Position numbers and translations under genes: made by a program | The notes under the pieces: generated by a model | What the model was told of the DNA's origin: nothing | Database searches by the model: none | What the model saw: only the letters and a program-made list of their open reading frames with translations | Source: Lachancea mirantina | Lineage: Eukaryota > Ascomycota > Saccharomycetes > Saccharomycetales > Saccharomycetaceae | Direction: 5' to 3' | Assembly: GCA_900074745.1 (NCBI GenBank) | Contig: LT598468.1 | Location: 1,116,001-1,180,000, forward strand | Length of the DNA: 64,000 bases | In this document: positions 11,417 through 21,695 of the stretch, piece by piece | Position numbering within the stretch: position 1 is the stretch's first letter | How the letters are laid out: every line of letters begins with the position of its first letter

Positions 11417-12510
11417 ATCTCTTAGAAAGAAAAGAAAGCAATGGAAAATAAATGACGTCGAAGGGACGAGGAATCGCTTTAGACGGGTGCAATATGAGGA
11501 TCACATGCTAGTCACATGATAGTCGCATAGTATTGTTTTGACACAGACGTGGTCAGTGAATAAAAAGATCGCTCCTTCGTCTATGGGAAATTACAATCTG
11601 GAATTCATAAATGCTTTGATACTGAGTAACTGTTTGCCCGAAAAGCTTAACTTCAGTTACGTCTACTGGGCTCTCAATATAACTCAGTAGCATTGAATGC
11701 TTTTCGAAAACATTTCAAAGCTCGAACCCTTGAACAAACCGTCTAATGTTCAATTGCCAAAATAAATGTATGCTATTCTCAACATTCGTGGTTAGTTCGA
11801 AACGACACTGGTACGCTATCTGTCGCCTGATTTCGCTGGCGTTACCCATTAGAAGCTCATTTACGTAGTAAGCGACTCGATGAGCTCACTTTATCCCATG
11901 TAGATAAAACTAGGACCACATTGGGTCTCACAAGTCACGTGACAGGGAACCAATCGCTCACAATATGGCTTCAGTGCCGCTTAAGACTACATTAAGAGGT
12001 TCAATAACGATTCTAAGTCTTTCCCACCTTGTACAAGAATTGTCAAAATCGTCAGACTCGGTCTCATAAAGCATTGGAAGTTAATATTTCGTGATAATCG
12101 TCCCATGAAGCTTGCAATGGCAAGTATGACGTGATCATCGTGGGCTCTCTTGTGAGCTTCGCCGCTGAAGACGATAATTGATGGGAGGTTGCCTTGTTTT
12201 ATTATGTAAACGGGATGACATTGACTAAGGGCATTAGCTGTCACTTCACACGCAGCTCATGGTTCCCTACATGTCGAAGTCAAGCAGCTAGAAAGCTCAA
12301 GCCAAGTAAATTGAATTTGAGTGCGATTCGCTGACAGAGACTGGGATCGACGACGATAGTCACGTCTTAATCACATCGTAGTCACATGATCTCAATAAGA
12401 CAGAGTCCTATAGGTGTAGCATAGCAAAATATGATATATGCATTTAAACAAAGGCGCCAAGTCTCGGTGGGACTCGGTGGCGAACTGGTAAAGGCGAGTA
12501 GTCATTCTTC
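11417..12510. other. SSA-POM33 intergenic region with CACGTG/CACATG motifs
   Basis: About 1.1 kb without a convincing gene. It holds a perfect GTCACGTGAC palindrome at 11934-11943 (Cbf1-type E-box) and two clusters of the related TCACATGAT/GTCACATG sequence near 11500-11525 and 12370-12390, roughly 870 bases apart. An 85-codon minus-strand ORF (11987-12244) resembles nothing I recognise and is probably chance. Confidence 0.4.
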
Positions 12511-13284
12511 TTATTTCTGCTTCGTCGCGTCTGTCGGAGCACTCGATCCGCGGGCGATACTGTATTTGTTCAAGCATCTGATTTGGTTTTTCATACGAAC
12601 GTAAAAGCCCTTGACCCGGGCCGGCACTTGTGGGTGACTCACGAGCCCGTCCACATGCACTTCCCATTTCTTGACGCAGCTACGCATGTGCGGCGACGTT
12701 TCGTAGCGGATCTTGATGAACGCTGAAAACACCAGGAGCACGAGCCACGACGAGCGGTAGCAGAGCAGTGCGCGCACAAGCACCAGCAGTAAGCACACGA
12801 GCTCCGCGAAGCTCACCCATAGCATCGACTTCCCGTTGTTTTCACGCACAAAATTGTCGATTGGGCCCTTCAACCGCGAGGGTTGGCCTTGTTCGCTAAG
12901 TTGCGGAAGCACCACGGACTTGACATACGTCAAAACGTGGAACAGCGAGAACACCACATAAGGAACCAATGTGATTGTCAGACGGGGCGTTAAAAGCCAC
13001 ATAACGGCGAGAATCACGTACAGCACGTTATCCTCGCGCAAAAGAGACTGCAATGGCGCTTTTGTGCCATTGCCACGACCCAGGTGTTGCTGGTACAAAA
13101 TTATGCCAAAGGATTCAATGACTCCCACGTATGCCATACGGTACAACACGTTATGCAAGCCACTGTTCCCACGGCGGAAAGCCGTCATCGCATACAAGAG
13201 GGAACAAAAAAGAACAACCACATGGCCTGCGAACCACGCGAATTGACTAGTTTTGACTAAATCCGATAGTTTTGAAAACTTCAT
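12511..13284 (-). CDS. POM33: Nuclear pore/ER membrane protein Pom33 (TMEM33 family)
   Basis: Integral membrane protein of the nuclear envelope and ER that helps distribute and assemble nuclear pores. The protein has 257 residues from ATG 13284. There are about four hydrophobic helices, near 15-35 (WFAGHVVVLFCSLLYAM), 85-125 (LYVILAVMWLLTPRLTITLVPYVVFSLF) and 150-185 (VSFAELVCLLLVLVRALLCY). A basic, amphipathic-looking C-terminal region follows (VKGFYVRMKNQIRCLNKY), the type of segment that binds curved membrane in this family. It lies between SSA2 and HIF1, the YLL023C position. S. cerevisiae has an ohnolog, PER33, so this is probably the single pre-duplication gene. Confidence 0.9.
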   Translation of the reverse strand: MKFSKLSDLVKTSQFAWFAGHVVVLFCSLLYAMTAFRRGNSGLHNVLYRMAYVGVIESFGIILYQQHLGRGNGTKAPLQSLLREDNVLYVILAVMWLLTPRLTITLVPYVVFSLFHVLTYVKSVVLPQLSEQGQPSRLKGPIDNFVRENNGKSMLWVSFAELVCLLLVLVRALLCYRSSWLVLLVFSAFIKIRYETSPHMRSCVKKWEVHVDGLVSHPQVPARVKGFYVRMKNQIRCLNKYSIARGSSAPTDATKQK

Positions 13285-13442
13285 TCTAATTTGATTAATA
13301 CCGAATTGATTCTCCGGCTTGTAGTCTTGCTCACACTGGAAGTAGGGGCAGCCTTGATAACGATCACCGTAGGTGTCAAAAACTTAGACAAAAGAGGTCG
13401 TTCGTCAGATATGATATTGATCCCAGGTGTCACCAAAACGAC

Positions 13443-14456
13443 TCATTTGGGTTTCTTAGGATTTTCCTTGCCCACAGGATCACATTTGGGCTTCCTTTTC
13501 TTCACCATGGCCGTCAAATCGTTTACAGGTGCGGTTTGTGCACTGGAACTGGAGCCGGCGCCAGTCTGAGCCATGGCATGCTTCAATTGCGTAAGACCCT
13601 CCTTTTTGAGCATGGCCAAAGGATCAGGTGTTGTATCAAGATCTTGCAGCTTCAAGCGAAGCTCTTTAACCAGATCTTCGTCTCCGTCTTCTGCCCTATT
13701 GTCTTGGATGCGCTTGTCCAGAAGTTCAGCAGCGCTTTTCAAGTGCATTTTGCACGATTCTGTCTGAGTAGGATCGAACTCTAGTGCAAGAGACAGCTTG
13801 TAATGAGACTCGATGATAAGTCTGTGCGTAGGATCTTCTGCACCGTAAACATTCTCGCGGAGTTGCAAGCATTCCCTAAAATCATCGACCGCCTGGGCAA
13901 AATTTGCCGTTTCGAGTGAAATTTCGCCCAATAGGTCCAGGGTTTCTGACAGTTTCTGGACATTTTCTGGATTACTACCCTGGCTTTTGAACATAGCCCG
14001 CGTAAGTTCGAGAATCTCCCACGCGCTCTCGAAATCGTCACGGGGTTCTGCAGTATTTATCTCTTCTTCCTCGTTTGGCCCTGCGTCGTCATTCGCCCCA
14101 TCTTCTTCCTCTTCCTCCTGCTTTGACTCCTTCTCATCCCCTGGTCCATCGCCCTCCGCGAGCGTCTCGTTGAACTGGAACAAGTTTTTCTTTGCCGTCG
14201 CGTCTCCCTCGTCGTCATCTTCTTCTTCGACGTCGCCCTCAGTCGGGTCAACCGCGAAAACTTCTGACTTGCTCATAGCTAGCTGATACAGTGACTTCCC
14301 GTACAGATACATGTAGTCTGCATTGTTTTCGTCCCTAAGCGCGTAGTAAAGTTCGTTTAACTCAGAATAAAGATCCGTCGACGCTTCGTAATCTTTTGCT
14401 GCATAAAACTTTGCAGCTTCCTGTAAAAGGCTCTCCAATCCTCGACTCACGGCCAT
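13443..14456 (-). CDS. HIF1: Histone chaperone Hif1 (NASP/SHNi-TPR family)
   Basis: Non-essential subunit of the nuclear Hat1-Hat2 histone acetyltransferase complex that binds H3-H4. The protein has 337 residues (S. cerevisiae 385). A TPR at the N-terminus (EAAKFYAAKDYEASTDLY) carries a tyrosine-rich continuation with YLYGKSLYQLA near 50. A long acidic insertion spans about 70-140 (EEEDDDEGDA, KQEEEEEDGANDDAG), which is the hallmark acidic loop inside a TPR. Further TPR-like helices follow at about 145-290, then a basic tail VKKRKPKCDPVGKENPKKPK. It keeps the POM33-HIF1 tandem order of YLL023C-YLL022C, with 158 bases between them. Confidence 0.9.
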   Translation of the reverse strand: MAVSRGLESLLQEAAKFYAAKDYEASTDLYSELNELYYALRDENNADYMYLYGKSLYQLAMSKSEVFAVDPTEGDVEEEDDDEGDATAKKNLFQFNETLAEGDGPGDEKESKQEEEEEDGANDDAGPNEEEEINTAEPRDDFESAWEILELTRAMFKSQGSNPENVQKLSETLDLLGEISLETANFAQAVDDFRECLQLRENVYGAEDPTHRLIIESHYKLSLALEFDPTQTESCKMHLKSAAELLDKRIQDNRAEDGDEDLVKELRLKLQDLDTTPDPLAMLKKEGLTQLKHAMAQTGAGSSSSAQTAPVNDLTAMVKKRKPKCDPVGKENPKKPK

Positions 14457-14706
14457 TAATGCTCTGCGAAAAGTGTTCTCGCCTACTAGAGTCTCTCTTT
14501 AGCACACAGTTAACTGGTGATTAACTCGTTCTTATAGTCATCGACCATCGTCCTCACATATGAAATTCATTCAGAACACGAAAACGCGTTCCATTTTGAC
14601 TATTCGTATTAAGTGCTTCAAATAGGCGTTTATCTGGAAATCAAAAATTTCAGAATCGAATTCTCGATCTATAAACACTTGTTGAGGTAAACACCAAGGG
14701 TTCAAT

Positions 14707-16182
14707 ATGGCTACTGTGGGCCATTCAGAAGTGTCAGACGCGTTGCATCATGACGATGCAGCAGAATTAATGTCTAATTCTGTTGTGAAGAAGGAGGATG
14801 ACGACTTTTCCGTGGCAGAATCGTCAATTGTGAATGGGGATTATGAAAAAGACGCGACAAAAGACGACGGAACTTTCGGGCAAGTGCTTCCAGAACAGCC
14901 CACAATGAAAATCATTGAGCGTAAAATAAGCGGGTACGTTGGGTTCGCCAATTTGCCTAAACAATGGCATAGAAAGTCGATCAGACGTGGATTTTCGTTG
15001 AACCTGCTTTGCGTCGGAAAGAAAGGTTTAGGGAAAACGACGCTCATCAATACTCTTTTCAACCAAGAGCTGCAGGACCCCGCGAGCGCTAAAGTCGATG
15101 ATCAGCTAGCGAATCTGAAGCTCGAAGACCCAGAAAAGGCTGGGGAAGCCCAGGAAACGCCTGTAAAACCCAAAGTGCAGATCAACACGATCTCGACGAC
15201 AATCGAGGAAAATGGCGTGCAATTGGCACTGAACGTTATTGATGCCGCTGGGTTTGGTGACGCTATCGATAATACGGACGCTTGGGAGCCCATTGTGCGC
15301 GAAATAGATTCGCGGTTCGATCAGTATTTGGATGCCGAAAATAGGATCGACAGAACGTCGATCCAGGACAACAGGATACACGCTTGTGTGTATTTCATTG
15401 AGCCCTCGGGCCACTGCTTGTCCGATTTGGATTTGACTTTCTGCAAATCCGTTCACGAGAAATGTAATTTGATTCCGGTAATTGCTAAGTCAGACATTTT
15501 GACTGACGAAGAAATTGAACAGTTCAAAATTGTGATCCGCAGTCAATTACAAGAGGCCGGTGTCAACTTGTTCGAACCACCTCACTACTCGATCGACGAT
15601 GACGAAACCGTGAAAAGTTCCAAGAGTTTGTCCTCAAAGATACCATTTGCCGTTGTTGGGTCCACCAAAGAAGTAGCGACGCCAGACGGAAGACAGGTGC
15701 GGGGTCGCCAATATCCATGGGGTATCATTGAAGTCGACAACGCGGCTCACTCGGATTTCGTGTATCTGCGCGATCTTTTGATAAGGCATTACCTGGAAGA
15801 GCTCCGTGAGAGAACTAGCAACGTGCTATACGAACACTACCGATCTGAAAAGCTCAGCAGCTTAGGAATAAAGCAGGACAATGCTGTGTTCAAAGAGTTT
15901 GACCCTACCATGAGACAAAAGGAGGAAAAACAATTACACGAAGCCAAACTTGCCAAGCTAGAATCAGAGATGAAGGCCGTGTTCCAACAGAAAGTCAGTG
16001 AGAAGGAGAAAAAACTTCAAAAATCCGAAGCGGAATTGTTTGCAAGACATAAGGAAATGAAGGATAAGCTTACGAAGCAGCTAAAGGCTCTCGAGGACAA
16101 GAAAAGACAAATTGAAATGTCTATGGCAAACCAAGCAAATAACTCGCCAATCCAACCAAAGAAGAAGGGCTTCTTGCGCTGA
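14707..16182 (+). CDS. CDC3: Septin Cdc3
   Basis: Subunit of the septin filaments at the bud neck, needed for cytokinesis and as a scaffold. The protein has 491 residues (S. cerevisiae 520). The disordered N-terminus contains sumoylation-like sites such as VKKEDDD. It is followed by the septin polybasic/start block SGYVGFANLPKQWHRKSI, P-loop GKKGLGKT near 107-114, G3 loop DAAGFGD near 180, G4 AKSD, and the septin unique element. The C-terminal coiled coil, about 400-475, is nearly identical to Cdc3 (VFQQKVSEKEKKLQKSE) and ends KKKGFLR exactly as in Cdc3. The G3 loop has Ala where S. cerevisiae Cdc3 has Thr. In S. cerevisiae CDC3 is next to SPH1 (YLR314C-YLR313C). Here it lies on the SPA2/SPH1 side of HIF1, consistent with an ancestral order. 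Confidence 0.95.
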   Translation: MATVGHSEVSDALHHDDAAELMSNSVVKKEDDDFSVAESSIVNGDYEKDATKDDGTFGQVLPEQPTMKIIERKISGYVGFANLPKQWHRKSIRRGFSLNLLCVGKKGLGKTTLINTLFNQELQDPASAKVDDQLANLKLEDPEKAGEAQETPVKPKVQINTISTTIEENGVQLALNVIDAAGFGDAIDNTDAWEPIVREIDSRFDQYLDAENRIDRTSIQDNRIHACVYFIEPSGHCLSDLDLTFCKSVHEKCNLIPVIAKSDILTDEEIEQFKIVIRSQLQEAGVNLFEPPHYSIDDDETVKSSKSLSSKIPFAVVGSTKEVATPDGRQVRGRQYPWGIIEVDNAAHSDFVYLRDLLIRHYLEELRERTSNVLYEHYRSEKLSSLGIKQDNAVFKEFDPTMRQKEEKQLHEAKLAKLESEMKAVFQQKVSEKEKKLQKSEAELFARHKEMKDKLTKQLKALEDKKRQIEMSMANQANNSPIQPKKKGFLR

Positions 16183-16578
16183 TCAGATGGATATGATCGC
16201 AGCATTAGAGATATGATTATTATTGGTCAAGATGTTATATCGTTAAACTACTCAACTTTTCTAGAAATCCTATGAGTGCCGAATTGTAATCGTAACCACA
16301 TTGAGGCTATTGAGCTTATCATATCTGTGTTTCGTCGCTGGTTACAGTGATCATGAACACCTTATAGTTTAATTTTTTTCTTAGTGAAAGGCTCCCCCTC
16401 TTACTGTTAGCGACCAGCATTTATACCGCACGCAGCGGCTGTATTAACTAGAAATCATACAAAAGGGTGAGTATGAAGTGCCATTTGGAGGCAGACTATG
16501 GCTGCAGTTCCACTCAAATTTTTGGTTTTCTCTTTTAAAATAAGTAGAGTTCGTTGGTCCAGAAATTAGATTATTACG
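16183..16578. other. CDC3-PCA1 intergenic region
   Basis: 396 bases serving as the CDC3 3' end and PCA1 promoter. No tRNA, repeat or specific regulatory motif was recognised. Confidence 0.5.
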
Positions 16579-19500
16579 ATGGTTTTACTGGAATTTAGAA
16601 TGGATAATATTCATTGTCACGAGTGTGAAGACCATATCCGCATCACACTATCCAAGTATTTCGAATGGGTCGATAAGGACGATTTAGAGTCTTCGAACGA
16701 ATCTTATGGATCTCGCGGAGCTAAATTTTTGCCAAGCTCATCGGAAGATGGCAAAGAACGGTTCAAAGCTTCGATGAAAATTGACCATTCGCAAGGCATT
16801 CTAGAAATACATATTTACGGTGTCGGAGTATTATTGAGTCGTTCTGACTTGTCAATACTTGTTGATTCGATAAAGAGGGATCTCACGTATGAAGGTTTTC
16901 TCGTGAAGAGCACGATATTCGCAGGCGACGATGAACCTTCAAATAACCAGGAAGTCCCCAAGCAGAAACTCAGCTTTCTGAAAAGTTGGCCACGTTTCGC
17001 AGAACGTCGGGAAAAGAAGCAGCGGGCTAGGCACTTGAAGAATTGCGAATTCTGCCGCAGCCCGAGTGAAGAGTCGCACAGGCCGATTGAGAAATCAATT
17101 GAAGTTGTGGTGAATACAGATGCCGCGTATGAAGCCTTTGTGAGCGTTGAGTGTTCCGATTTTGAAGAATCATCCGAGGTCATTAAGACTGAAATCGAGG
17201 CCTTTCTACACTCTACAGCCGCAGGCAAGAAGTCATTCTTTGTGCGCATAGACCCGAAGGAGCGTTCTATTGTATTCACGGCGCCCTCCAAACAGATGAT
17301 TCAGCAAGTGATGGACTCTTTGAAACCGACGGGCATGGGGGCAAGGCTGATTGATATCAAGCCGTATTTGGGACAGACACGCTACAAAATCACGGCCGCG
17401 ATTGACGGAATAACGTGTGCTGCTTGTGCCTCAACTATAAGCGAGGCTGCTCAAAATTTAAGCTATGTCGAAGAGGTCGCAGTTAATGTTGTCAGCAAAA
17501 CAGCTATTTTTATTGTTTCTGACGACAGTGCGAGTATCGCTGTAGGATTGAAAGACGCGGTGGAGGATTGCGGATATGGTTTTGAGCAACTGGGTCATAC
17601 AGAGGCCCTCGATGATGGTTTTTTGAAGAAACAAAGCAGAAGTGTCGTATTAGAGGTGGACGGCATGTTTTGCGACCTCTGTCTTGAGCGTGTTGAAAAG
17701 GCGCTCTCGAGGTTTCAAGGCGCTAACCTTGTTGTAGAAGAAAAAGCAACTTTGGAACAACCACATCTAAAATTCAGCTATAACCCGAACGTGTCCAAAT
17801 CTATTACCATAAGGTCAATCAAAGATGCTATTGAAACAGAACTATCAAGCGGTAATACTACTACTTTCGAAGTTTTCATGAAAAAAGAGGCGTCTTTTGG
17901 TGATCGGCTCAAGGAAAAATCCAAAAAGGAGCTCATCGGAATTTGCATGAGATTGGTCGGGGCCACTCTTTTCGTGATACCCACATTCATTTTCGGCGTT
18001 GTTGGAATGTCTCTTGTGAACAGAGATAATGTATTCAGAATTTGGTTAGACGAACCGATTTGGAGTGGCAATGTCTCGCGGAATACATGGATTTTATTCA
18101 TTTTGAGTACACCCGTCTACTTTATTATCGATGAAATGTTCCATAAGAAGGCCTTTATGGAGATAAGGGCATTATGGAAGCGAAAAAATAACTGGAAAAA
18201 GAGGCTCTTACGTTTTGGCAGCATGAGTCTTCTTGTAAGCTTAGGAACATCTGTGGCTTATTTTGCGAGTTTAGCTCTTCTCGTAATTTCAGCCACATCG
18301 AAGAGAAAGATGGGCGAAGTGGGGTATACTACAACTTACTTTGACTCAGTCATTTTTCTGACGTTCTTCCTCTTAATTGGAAGGCTCTTAGAAGGCTTTT
18401 CCAAGAATAAATCGGCTCAAGCCATTGATGAGCTGAGCTCTTTGAAAAAAGAGCAAGCCTTTCTCGTAACAAAAACCGCCGAGGGCAAATTCGTCAATGA
18501 ACAGCAGATTGAAGCCTATATGTTGGAACTCGGTGATTTCATTAGGGTCCCCCCGGGAACCTCGCCAGCCGAAGATTGTATTGTAGTGAGTGGGAAAGCG
18601 GAGTTTGATGAAAGTGCCTTGACTGGTGAACCAGTTCCAGTATTAAGAGGTGTCGGCGAACAAATCTTCGCAGGAACAGTGAATGCGGGCAACGCGGCTG
18701 TCGTTGGCAAAGTTACGAGTCTGAATGGAGAGTCTCTGGTCGATCAAATTGTCAAAAGTGTAAGAGATGGACAGATGAAAAAAGCTCAGGTTGAAAAGCT
18801 GGCAGATCTTTTGACGGGATATTTTGTTCCAATCGTTATACTCTCAGCCATCGTGACGTGGGTGATTTGGATAAGCTTAGCTTATAGTGGAGCTTTGCCG
18901 ATATCATATCTTGATATTGATGCGGGTGGTTGGGCAGTGTGGTCTTTGGAATTCGCAACTTCCGTTTTTGTCGTTGCGTGCCCCTGTGGGATCGGATTAG
19001 CTGCCCCAACTGCATTGTTCGAAGGATCGCGGCTTGCAGCAAGAAGTGGAATTCTTGCTAGAGGTGGTGGAGCCGCTTTCCAAGAGAGTTCTCGGGTATC
19101 CATCGTTTGTTTCGACAAGACAGGGACTCTAACCACAGGAAATAAGCTTACTGTTTCTGATTTTGCTTTGCACAGTGATCCACGCATGAGAGAAATTACC
19201 CTACAAGTTACAAAAGACTTAGAAGGATCTTCATCGCATCCAATCGCCAAGGGTGTAAGTGAATTCTTGCTTCAGAATTATGGCGCGGCGATCGCCAAGA
19301 ACAAGATGACCAATATCAGAGAAATTGCAGGCAGAGGTCTACAAGCGGACGTCAACACATCGGAGATATTGCCCAATACGAGTTGGTCAGACTTAAGTCC
19401 TGAGTCAGCTGTTGTAGGAAATGAAGCTTTCATGGCGGCAAATGGCTGTACCTTGAGTAATTCTCAGGAATGTCTTCTCAAGAGGTGGAAAGCACAAGGA

Positions 19501-20235
19501 AAGAGCGTTGTGATAACAGCTGTCAGATGCCCTACGCTTTTTGGTAATAACGCGTATTCTGCTGTTCTACTGATGGCCCTCGAAAATGCCATTAGACCTG
19601 AAGCCAAAGACGTCATAAAAAAACTTCAAGAGAATGGTATTCAATGTTGGATGATTTCCGGCGATAATGCAATTACAGCGAAGGCCATTGCCGACAAACT
19701 GAATATTAGTAATGTTATTGCCGAAGTCATGCCGGAGGAAAAGGCCGCTAAGGTAAAATGGATTCGAAATACCCATTCGCAAAATGGTCAGCTCCCAATT
19801 GTAGCCATGGTTGGAGATGGTACAAACGACGGACCCGCTCTTGCCTGCGCCGATGTTGGAATCGCTTTGGCCTCGGGCTCAGACCTAGCTGTCACTTCAT
19901 GTGATTTTGTCTTGCTTAGGTCAAGTAATCCATTGGTGTCTCTTCTGAACCTTTTAGAGTTATCGAAAGCCGTTTACCGAAGGGTCAAATTCAATTTCGG
20001 ATGGGCCCTATTGTATAACATGATCGGTGTTCCTATTGCAGCAGGCGTGATTTATCCTTACAGAAACTCTAGACTCTCTCCAGTGTGGGCCAGTGCGGCA
20101 ATGGCTGCTTCTTCAATTTCGGTCGTCATGAGCAGTTTTGCTCTGCGACTGTTTAGACCATCAGAAGTCATTTTGGAGTCATCAAATGAAATTGGTGATG
20201 AACAAACTCAAGCTAAGGAATTTCTTTTAGAATAA
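16579..20235 (+). CDS. PCA1: Heavy-metal transporting P1B-type ATPase, Pca1-like
   Basis: ATP-driven exporter or sequesterer of copper/cadmium. The protein has 1218 residues (S. cerevisiae Pca1 1216; Ccc2 is shorter, about 1004). Potential metal-binding CxxC motifs are CHEC at 13-16, CEFC near 155, CAAC near 281 in a clear HMA domain (DGITCAACASTISEAAQ) and CDLC near 365. The membrane core carries actuator motif LTGEPVPV, channel motif CPC at about 800 (ACPCGIGLAAPTALF), phosphorylation motif DKTGTLTTG near 846, SSSHPIAKG, and hinge GDGTNDGPALACADVGIA near 1080. The large N-terminal extension matches Pca1, in which it acts as a cadmium-sensing degradation signal in S. cerevisiae. Whether that applies here is unknown. 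PCA1 is not next to CDC3 in S. cerevisiae, so the location is lineage-specific or reflects loss or rearrangement there. Confidence 0.88.
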   Translation: MVLLEFRMDNIHCHECEDHIRITLSKYFEWVDKDDLESSNESYGSRGAKFLPSSSEDGKERFKASMKIDHSQGILEIHIYGVGVLLSRSDLSILVDSIKRDLTYEGFLVKSTIFAGDDEPSNNQEVPKQKLSFLKSWPRFAERREKKQRARHLKNCEFCRSPSEESHRPIEKSIEVVVNTDAAYEAFVSVECSDFEESSEVIKTEIEAFLHSTAAGKKSFFVRIDPKERSIVFTAPSKQMIQQVMDSLKPTGMGARLIDIKPYLGQTRYKITAAIDGITCAACASTISEAAQNLSYVEEVAVNVVSKTAIFIVSDDSASIAVGLKDAVEDCGYGFEQLGHTEALDDGFLKKQSRSVVLEVDGMFCDLCLERVEKALSRFQGANLVVEEKATLEQPHLKFSYNPNVSKSITIRSIKDAIETELSSGNTTTFEVFMKKEASFGDRLKEKSKKELIGICMRLVGATLFVIPTFIFGVVGMSLVNRDNVFRIWLDEPIWSGNVSRNTWILFILSTPVYFIIDEMFHKKAFMEIRALWKRKNNWKKRLLRFGSMSLLVSLGTSVAYFASLALLVISATSKRKMGEVGYTTTYFDSVIFLTFFLLIGRLLEGFSKNKSAQAIDELSSLKKEQAFLVTKTAEGKFVNEQQIEAYMLELGDFIRVPPGTSPAEDCIVVSGKAEFDESALTGEPVPVLRGVGEQIFAGTVNAGNAAVVGKVTSLNGESLVDQIVKSVRDGQMKKAQVEKLADLLTGYFVPIVILSAIVTWVIWISLAYSGALPISYLDIDAGGWAVWSLEFATSVFVVACPCGIGLAAPTALFEGSRLAARSGILARGGGAAFQESSRVSIVCFDKTGTLTTGNKLTVSDFALHSDPRMREITLQVTKDLEGSSSHPIAKGVSEFLLQNYGAAIAKNKMTNIREIAGRGLQADVNTSEILPNTSWSDLSPESAVVGNEAFMAANGCTLSNSQECLLKRWKAQGKSVVITAVRCPTLFGNNAYSAVLLMALENAIRPEAKDVIKKLQENGIQCWMISGDNAITAKAIADKLNISNVIAEVMPEEKAAKVKWIRNTHSQNGQLPIVAMVGDGTNDGPALACADVGIALASGSDLAVTSCDFVLLRSSNPLVSLLNLLELSKAVYRRVKFNFGWALLYNMIGVPIAAGVIYPYRNSRLSPVWASAAMAASSISVVMSSFALRLFRPSEVILESSNEIGDEQTQAKEFLLE

Positions 20236-20564
20236 ATACTTCGCAATCCTGAATAATTCAATCTATTGACATGCATTTCGTGTAAACTATTTAATCGCTT
20301 GGGGAGTTGCAACTGTTGGTGAATAATGACCGTTGTCAATTAAATTGCCACAAACATTAAATGCGTTTTTCAGGAAACACATTACCTATTCAAAACTTGA
20401 TTCAATCAGCAGAATTATGTACATTGGCATAACTGAACTTATTTGGCTACTTGCAGAACGAATAGCTGCGATAAGAACGATAAATGAAGGGACCACTTAA
20501 CGTAGGTCGTTTGTTAAGCTTTGGATGCTCCAGTGGAGCAAACAAGTCTTCTAATATTAAGGTT

Positions 20565-20655
20565 GCGGATTTAGCTCAGTTGGGAGAGCGCCAGACTGAA
20601 GTCAACTTCGGTCGCTGTAATCTGGAGGTCCTGTGTTCGATCCACAGAATTCGCA
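20565..20655 (+). tRNA. tRNA-Phe (anticodon GAA) with 18-nt intron
   Basis: Begins GCGGATTTAGCTCAGTTGGG and ends CCACAGAATTCGCA. Exon 1 is 20565-20601, the intron 20602-20619 and exon 2 20620-20655. The exons match the classical yeast tRNA-Phe sequence, and intron position and size match the S. cerevisiae genes. A T-run follows (TTTTTGCTTTTTTG). Confidence 0.97.
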
Positions 20656-21241
20656 TTTTTGCTTTTTTGTGCAACTGCTAAAAGCCATCTAAACGGAGAA
20701 GTTAGCCATATTAAGAGGGCTAATTTGGGCTTTTGAGTGTTCCGTGTTAAAGAGCTTCAGCTTTATGACTTCCCTTTAATTTTCAGTTGCGGATTGTAAC
20801 ATCTTGAAGTGTGTTTGTTTGACAATCCATCCCACACCATAGTAAGTAAGAATGGTTGAAGGAAATAGCGAGATAGGATATCGTAAAGTTGCAATGCCAC
20901 GTGATTAAGACGACGGATTAAAATAAGACGGAACTGAACCGACGGTCCCTGATCAAGATGAAGTCACGGGAACCGAATGATTTGAGTGATGATTTCAGTG
21001 ATGATTATGGTGTTGTCACAGTCCGTCATCACTTCAAGAATGATCTAACAGGTAACGTAATGATGACTCACGGTAAATCTTAGAGAAAGCAACGGACTCT
21101 GAAGTTGGAACAGTATTGCACATATTGTATAAAAGGAGCCGATATCACCAAGATCGTAATGGTCATTGTCGCAACATAACGACGGAGAGATATAGGTACT
21201 CAAGTCCTTATCAGCTTTATTATTTACCAATTAAATTAACT
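20656..21241. other. Intergenic region with CACGTG, TGACTCA and a TATA element
   Basis: Contains CCACGTGATT at about 20897, a 41-codon ATG frame at 20958-21083 with no recognisable similarity, TGACTCA (Gcn4-type site) near 21064 and TATAAAAG at 21128-21135. These look like a promoter for a plus-strand transcript starting near 21180, for which the only candidate is the small ORF at 21242. Confidence 0.35.
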
Positions 21242-21448
21242 ATGAACGAATTAAATGAACACTACAAGAACCTATTGACTACCGACAACGATAAACCCCA
21301 ATCAGAATACTGCTGGAAGTTTGTCGTGAGTAATTGCACAACGATTGTATTTTTAACATGTTTCCAAAATTGCTTCTTTGTTCAGCTAACTTTAAAGAAA
21401 ACTGAGGCGGCTCTCAGCAGCCGATTTAGCGTCCTATGCTATAATTAA
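21242..21448 (+). CDS. Possible small protein of 68 residues, unrecognised
   Basis: ATG frame MNELNEHYKNLLTT... with a hydrophobic segment near residues 33-50 that could form one membrane span, four cysteines in all and a polar tail. A good TATA element lies 107 bases upstream, the usual yeast spacing. A 60-base in-frame stretch inside it starts with GTGAGT and ends with TTCAG, which could be read as a weak intron. It lacks a TACTAAC branch point, so I favour an unspliced frame. I recognise no family. It may equally be noise. Confidence 0.25.
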   Translation: MNELNEHYKNLLTTDNDKPQSEYCWKFVVSNCTTIVFLTCFQNCFFVQLTLKKTEAALSSRFSVLCYN

Positions 21449-21695
21449 AGACTACTTACTTAATCACACTTCCTTACCTGGGGCTAGCATCTGAGAAATT
21501 TTGCGGGGGCTAGTACGTGGTATAGTATTAGTTAAAACATCGTCGATTCTCTCCGACTAACAACGAATTATTTTCAAGAGTAGCAAGCACAGTAATTCTA
21601 ATATCAACATATTCATTCTGTAAGAACTTAAAATTATACATATGAATGTCAAGGTGAAAAATTGAGCAAATGGCCCTTTTTTGACTTTAATTAAT

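Noticed and set aside
11987-12244. 85-codon minus-strand ORF upstream of POM33
   Set aside because: Short, no domain, not in a conserved interval, no recognisable homolog.
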